A stretch of DNA of 64,000 nucleotides from Ancylobacter polymorphus (GTDB taxonomy: Bacteria; Pseudomonadota; Alphaproteobacteria; Rhizobiales; Xanthobacteraceae), in assembly GCF_022836935.1 (NCBI RefSeq), contig NZ_CP083240.1:62001-126000 (forward strand), written 5' to 3'. Below are positions 60,396-64,000 of the stretch, one piece after another. Within the stretch, counting starts at the first letter, position 1; every line of letters starts with the position of its first letter. The notes under the pieces were generated by a model. The model worked only from the letters and a program-made list of their open reading frames with translations. It had not been told where the DNA came from and searched no databases. Made by a program: the position numbers and the translations under genes.

Positions 60396-60429
60396 TTGCT
60401 GGCAATCAAGCACTATGTTTTGCCAGCAA
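60396..60429. repeat. Pair of TTGCTGGCAA partition-type sites
   Basis: TTGCTGGCAA at 60396-60405 and its inverse TTGCCAGCAA at 60420-60429. They lie at and just past the 3' end of the RHH gene (stop 60406). Confidence 0.7.
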
Positions 60430-60687
60430 GTCAGCAAGCGCCTCGCGCATGAGGTCTTCAATGGAGCGGTCGGTGTCGGCTGACAGCCGCTTAACCCGGC
60501 GATGTTCCTCCGGCTCGACCACGACTGTCACCCGCTTCATTCCGGCCCGCGTGGCGGCATGGTAACGCTTACCCTCGGCACGATCCGGGGTCGGCGCGGG
60601 GGCGGATTCCGCGATAGGCGCAACAGGCGGCGTGGTCTGCGCGCCCACGGCCTTCATGCTCGCGGCTAAACTCGGTCTTTTCGACAT
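60406..60687 (-). CDS. ParG/CopG-like ribbon-helix-helix partition protein
   Basis: A 93-residue protein with a flexible proline/alanine-rich N-terminus (QTTPPVAPIAESAPAPTPDR) and a C-terminal ribbon-helix-helix (MKRVTVVVEPEEHRRVKRLS, then DRSIEDLMREALADLLAKHS). This is the architecture of ParG-type centromere-binding proteins, which bind repeats upstream of the par genes and use the N-terminal tail to stimulate the ParA ATPase. parA is 72 bp upstream. Inverted TTGCTGGCAA sites lie on both sides of the gene. Confidence 0.78.
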   Translation of the reverse strand: MSKRPSLAASMKAVGAQTTPPVAPIAESAPAPTPDRAEGKRYHAATRAGMKRVTVVVEPEEHRRVKRLSADTDRSIEDLMREALADLLAKHSA

Positions 60688-60712
60688 GGTTTTATCCCAT
60701 CAAACTGCCAGT

Positions 60713-60747
60713 TTGCCAGCAATACCATTATGCCTTATTGCTGGCAA
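60713..60747. repeat. Inverted pair of TTGCTGGCAA sites before the RHH gene
   Basis: TTGCCAGCAA at 60713-60722 and TTGCTGGCAA at 60738-60747 lie between parA and the RHH gene, in the 72-bp gap; likely operator and/or centromere. Confidence 0.75.
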
Positions 60748-60759
60748 TACAGCTTGCCG

Positions 60760-61383
60760 TCAAATCAGCAATTGGCCTCTAAGCCAGGTCAGCAATTCGG
60801 ACACTTCCTCGCTGGCTTTGCCGGCCGGCTCATACTCCGGAGCGGTTTTGCCGGCCGTGAGCGCATGTCCGAAAGCCGCCCGCTGCTGGAAGGCGACGGG
60901 GGCAACCTCCAAGCCGTGAACCTGAACGGCTTCCCGCGCATCGGCCAGAAGCTGCGTGGCACGCGGCGGCACGGCGTTCAAAACGACAAAGGCCGGCTTT
61001 TGGGCGAGTTTCACCAGCTCGGCCGTGCTTCCGATCGCGCGAAGATCGAGGATTCCGGCTCGGCACGGGATCAACACCATGTCGGACGATCGCGTTGCCG
61101 CCATTGCGGCCGCTTCCGAGTGCGGCGCGGTGTCGATCACGACCAGCTCGGCCCCGCCATCGGTCGCGGCCTGCAAGCCTTGCGGCAAACGAGTGTGAGG
61201 AAGCGCGACGACAACCGGGGCCTCACCTTGTCGGCTATCGCCCCATCCGGCGGCGCTTGCCTGGGGGTCAAGGTCGATGATAGCGGCGGGAAGCCCGGCC
61301 GCCTCGGCGGCCGTAGCAAGGTGCAAGGCGAGGGTGGTTTTTCCAGCCCCGCCTTTTTGGCTGACTATGGCGATTGTTTTCAT
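60760..61383 (-). CDS. parA: ParA-family partition ATPase (type Ib)
   Basis: A 207-residue deviant-Walker ATPase without an N-terminal HTH, as in type Ib systems. Walker A' is KGGAGKTTLALHLATAA (residues 10-26), followed by IIDLDPQASAAGWGD and the Walker B-like LVVIDTAPHSEAAAMAA. It segregates the plasmid together with the RHH protein encoded downstream. The ATG at 61383 directly abuts a TTGCTGGCAT site (61385-61394), so binding there would block its ribosome site or promoter, giving autoregulation. Confidence 0.9.
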   Translation of the reverse strand: MKTIAIVSQKGGAGKTTLALHLATAAEAAGLPAAIIDLDPQASAAGWGDSRQGEAPVVVALPHTRLPQGLQAATDGGAELVVIDTAPHSEAAAMAATRSSDMVLIPCRAGILDLRAIGSTAELVKLAQKPAFVVLNAVPPRATQLLADAREAVQVHGLEVAPVAFQQRAAFGHALTAGKTAPEYEPAGKASEEVSELLTWLRGQLLI

Positions 61384-61384
61384 A

Positions 61385-61450
61385 TTGCTGGCATAGCAGC
61401 AAACCGCATTGACGGCAAGAATTTTTGCTTAAATGCCTTATTGCTGGCAA
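61385..61450. repeat. TTGCTGGCAA sites upstream of parA
   Basis: TTGCTGGCAT at 61385-61394 (one mismatch) and TTGCTGGCAA at 61441-61450, each followed by a partial copy (AGCAGCAAA, ACAGCAAATA). They frame the likely parA promoter; candidates for centromere/operator repeats. Confidence 0.75.
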
Positions 61451-61557
61451 TACAGCAAATATTAAGCCCCGCCCTTGCCCCTCGCTCCCTCTCGAAAGCC
61501 CGTAGGACGGTTGCCGCCGGCGCGAACGTGGCGGTTTTGCTGTGAGGGTGCCGCCTC

Positions 61558-61610
61558 CCGATCCGCCTTATACGCGGATCGGAACCGCCGCAGGGCTGCG
61601 CAAGCAGCCC
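61558..61610. other. Two adjacent hairpins near the end of the putative rep gene
   Basis: CCGATCCG (61558-61565) pairs with CGGATCGG (61575-61582), and GGGCTGC (61593-61599) with GCAGCCC (61604-61610) over a GCAA tetraloop. They follow the stop of the winged-helix gene at 61627 (read on the minus strand) and precede parA. Either a terminator/leader structure or part of a replication origin. Confidence 0.5.
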
Positions 61611-61626
61611 GAACAGCGGCGACCGC

Positions 61627-62281
61627 TTATGTTTGCCCTCTTAGATAAAGATCAGATGGGGATTCAGTCTGGTTATCGGACTCACGTTTCATCACACTCT
61701 TTGCCAGCATCACGAGGGCCTTACCGAGCGGGCTATCGCCGGTGTCGAGCTGCGTCCGCTCATCGAGGGGCAGGGTGGTCTTGTAGGCGTCGATTGCCTC
61801 GCTCCATGCCTGCTGATCCTGTCCATGATCAGCAGGCGGGGGCGGGGCCTTGCCGAACCTGCCGAGAAACTGACGGGCCTTTTCCGGCAAGGACAGGCGA
61901 TAGGCGTTGCTCGTCTGCTGGACCTGTGGGCCGCGCCCCTCGTTGCCGGTCGGCTCGTAGCGCCGCAGCCAGTCGATGAAACCATGCGCCCGCAGGTTCT
62001 TCAGCGCCCGCACGATCGTATCGCGCGACCGGCCTAGCCGATCCATGATCGTGGTGATTGACGGCTCTAACCGGCCGGTGCGGAAGTCTATGAGATTGAC
62101 GAACAGCCGCAGCACGTCGAGCGCCACCGATCCTAGCGGGCCGCTTCGCTCGCCCTTCTCGTGCAAGCCGGCCTCATTGTAGATTTCGGCCGCCTTCAAG
62201 ATTGCCTGAACGTCCTTGCGCGTCGTCGGCCGCCATATCCGGCCCTCCGATCGGCCCCGGATATGACTATGCCGGCGAACT
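61627..62281 (-). pseudogene. Winged-helix plasmid protein (putative replication initiator), 3' part
   Basis: The remaining 217 codons of the gene begun at 12383. After the junction bases cca gtt c it reads RRHSHIRGRSEGRIWRPTTR, KDVQAILKAAEIYNEAGLHE, a winged-helix part (PSITTIMDRLGRSRDTIVRA, LKNLRAHGFIDWLRRYEPTG) and a hydrophilic C-terminus. The open frame begins upstream inside the Tn3 element, so no proper start remains. It is followed by parA in the same direction. Joined with the 5' part, the protein has 291 residues. The winged helix beside parA fits a replication initiator or a replication/maintenance regulator. Confidence 0.72.
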
Positions 62282-64000
62282 GGGATCAGAACAAGAGCTG
62301 TGCAGAATCGTACGCTAAGGTCGAACGAAGCGTGAACCGAGATTCTTGTGTCTCGCGATTTCCAGGCGCGCCGTCTGATCCCAGTGGAAAACCGTGGCAG
62401 TAGGATAGCTGCTGTTTCCACATCCAGTCAGCTCGGCAACATTGAGCGGGAGTTGGTGTGTGCGGAGTTGAGCAGTGGCCAGGCGCAAGATTCTCAAAGC
62501 TCAGGATCGTCGGGAGCTTTTCGATATTCCGGCTGATGAGGACAGTCTAATCCGACACTATTCATTGTCCGCGTCGGATCGCCTCGAAATTGACCTTCGC
62601 AGGCGCGAGCACAATAAGCTCGGCTTCGCTGTTCAGCTTTGCGTGATGCGACATCCGGGCCGGGTGCTGGCCGCAGGCGAAATTCCGCCGCGTGCGATGC
62701 TGAAATATGTGGCCGACCAGATCGGCGCCGATCCCACTGCGTTTACAATCTATGCCCGCCGGGAAGAGACGCGCCGCGATCACATTGCGCGCCTGATGAT
62801 CTATCTCGGCGTCAGAAGCGCGACAGCTCAGGATCGTCGCGCGGGGCTGTTGTCGGCAATTGAGGCGGCCACGATGTCCGACAGCGGCGCTTCGATTGTG
62901 AATGCCATTGTCGCCACGATGCGAGAACGCGGAGCCCTGTTGCCCGCGGTGGAGATCATCGAGCGAATGGCGCTTGCGGCCCGCGCCATAGCTCGCCGTC
63001 GCGCGGAGACAGCGCTTATCGACGGTCTCACACCTGAGAAGCTGCTGGCTCTCGACAAGCTGCTCGAGGTTGATGCGGCGGTCGGCCAGACTCGCTTCCA
63101 TTGGTTGCGGTCCGCGCCGGAAGCGCCCGCAGCTTCAAATCTGGTAGGACTGACTGAACGAATTGCCTTCCTGCGCACGCTCGGGATCGATCCCGGTTTG
63201 CGGGCGCGCGTGGCATCCGGGCGGTGGGACCAAATGGTCCGTGAGGGCAATGCCACACCGGCGTGGCTGGCCAACGACTTCAATGCCAGCCGTCGCCACG
63301 CCCTGATTGTCGCGCAGGTGATCAAGCTCGGCGAGAAGCTAACCGATGATGCCGTTACGATGTTCATCAAGCTGATCGGGCGGCTGTTCTCCCAGGCGCA
63401 CAGTCGCAAGAAACGGCGGCACATGGACCAACGGACAGACACCTCCAAGGCCCTGCGTATGTTCCTCGATACGATAACAGCGCTGCAATCGGCCAACGAT
63501 CGGGGTCAGGACGCGCTTGAGGTTCTTGACCAAAAGGTCGGTTGGCACCGGCTGCTTCGAATGAAGCCTGAGCTTGCAGCAATGGTCGAGGACAACGAGG
63601 CATCCCCGCTGGTCCTGGCGGCCGAGCAGTATGGTGGCGTCCTCAAATACGCGACGGCGTTCCTGGCAACCTTTACGTTCCGTTCAGCGCGCCGCCACGA
63701 TTCTCTGCTCACAGCTATTGCGATGCTCCGAAGGCTTCATTCGGAGGGACGGCGCACACTGCCCGAGCGTGTTCCGACCAGCCATCTCAGTCCAACCGAT
63801 CGGAAACTGATCTTTGGGCAGCAGAAGCCCGATCGTCGGCTCTATGAGATAGCCACGCTCGCCGCATTGCGCGAGCGCCTTCGCTCGGCGGATATCTGGG
63901 TGGAGGGCAGCCGCTCGTTCCGCCCGATCGACGACCACCTCATGCCGCGATCTACGTTCACCGCGATGAAGGAAGAGGATCGGCTTGGCCTTGGTGTGGG
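62282..64000 (+). mobile_element. Tn3-family insertion sequence, copy 2 (inverted, partial)
   Basis: The second copy of the element at 12609-15834, on the opposite strand, starting with the 38-bp end GGGATCAGAACAAGAGCTGT at 62282-62319 and continuing beyond the window. The flank at 62277-62281 is gaact, the inverse of the flank agttc of copy 1 (12604-12608). The sequence matches copy 1 as far as it goes. Confidence 0.92.
62475..64000 (+). CDS. tnpA: Tn3-family transposase TnpA (copy 2, partial)
   Basis: The first 508 codons of the same transposase as at 12666-15641, from the GTG at 62475 (MARRKILKAQDRRELF) to the window end, where it reads TAMKEEDRLGLGVG. No difference from copy 1 was noticed in the translated part. 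The two copies form a 1.7-kb (or longer) inverted repeat, enough for homologous recombination. Confidence 0.92.
   Translation, partial: MARRKILKAQDRRELFDIPADEDSLIRHYSLSASDRLEIDLRRREHNKLGFAVQLCVMRHPGRVLAAGEIPPRAMLKYVADQIGADPTAFTIYARREETRRDHIARLMIYLGVRSATAQDRRAGLLSAIEAATMSDSGASIVNAIVATMRERGALLPAVEIIERMALAARAIARRRAETALIDGLTPEKLLALDKLLEVDAAVGQTRFHWLRSAPEAPAASNLVGLTERIAFLRTLGIDPGLRARVASGRWDQMVREGNATPAWLANDFNASRRHALIVAQVIKLGEKLTDDAVTMFIKLIGRLFSQAHSRKKRRHMDQRTDTSKALRMFLDTITALQSANDRGQDALEVLDQKVGWHRLLRMKPELAAMVEDNEASPLVLAAEQYGGVLKYATAFLATFTFRSARRHDSLLTAIAMLRRLHSEGRRTLPERVPTSHLSPTDRKLIFGQQKPDRRLYEIATLAALRERLRSADIWVEGSRSFRPIDDHLMPRSTFTAMKEEDRLGLGV

Noticed and set aside
1-64000. CRISPR array, tRNA or rRNA genes
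   Set aside because: No regularly spaced repeats with unique spacers and no tRNA or rRNA-like sequence were noticed; the spaced motifs at 59.6-61.5 kb are short partition-type sites.

Overview
The window looks like part of a large, mosaic plasmid of a GC-rich alphaproteobacterium, most likely a sphingomonad. The grounds are the gene families seen: a Ti-type TraA relaxase beside a DUF6118 gene, TraG, a 712-aa ParB-like protein, IS1380/IS5/IS6/IS481 elements, an IS1071-sized Tn3-family insertion sequence, and catabolic cassettes broken by mobile DNA. No rRNA, tRNA or CRISPR array was seen.

Layout. (1) 1-8012, minus strand: a group-2 soluble di-iron monooxygenase operon (hydroxylase alpha, gamma, Rieske ferredoxin, coupling protein, beta, reductase), then a DUF5519-type protein, a zinc alcohol dehydrogenase and a [2Fe-2S] ferredoxin. 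Downstream is an OmpW-type porin with an early stop. The 5' side of the operon is cut by IS1380 copy 1 (8013-9683). (2) 9684-12608: plasmid backbone piece A: 5' part of a type III mod gene, higBA, a serine resolvase with its res site, a ribbon-helix-helix gene and the 5' part of a winged-helix gene (possible replication initiator). (3) 12609-15834: Tn3-family element copy 1. (4) 15983-23560: a ParB-like gene, scraps of a TniA-type transposase, creatininase, IS6 and IS5, a GntR/FadR regulator, a complete IS5 and a CoA-transferase gene. (5) 23560-40872: a catabolic regulon: ABC transporter remnant (mostly deleted at IS1380 copy 2), GMC alcohol dehydrogenase, aldehyde dehydrogenase, glutathione reductase, acyl-CoA synthetase, second aldehyde dehydrogenase, FAD-linked oxidase, glutathione S-transferase, glcDEF and the first codons of glcG. 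Three promoters carry the same tandem FadR-like operator. (6) 40873-49234: a truncated Tn5393-like element, 3' part of mod, 5' part of res, IS1380 copy 3, an alcohol dehydrogenase and an SMP-30 lactonase. (7) 49235-62281: plasmid backbone piece B: 3' part of res, DUF6118, traA, an RSF1010-like oriT, a NYN-LOTUS gene, a frameshifted traD-like gene, traG, a toxin-antitoxin pair, an RHH/ParA partition locus with repeated TTGCTGGCAA sites, and the 3' part of the winged-helix gene. (8) 62282-64000: Tn3 element copy 2, inverted, running off the window.

How it fits together. The two inverted Tn3 copies have exchanged 5-bp target duplications: the winged-helix gene split at 12.6 kb and 62.3 kb rejoins exactly in frame across gaact/agttc. 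This implies inversion of the roughly 50 kb between them. Undoing it, and removing the insertions in mod and res, leaves one coherent mobilizable plasmid of about 18 kb into which catabolic DNA was built. The regulon (alcohol to aldehyde to acid to acyl-CoA, a glutathione-dependent step, then 2-hydroxyacid oxidation) resembles polyethylene-glycol or other ether/glycol catabolism. An isoprene-like epoxide route fed by the monooxygenase is the main alternative. The substrate assignment is inference.
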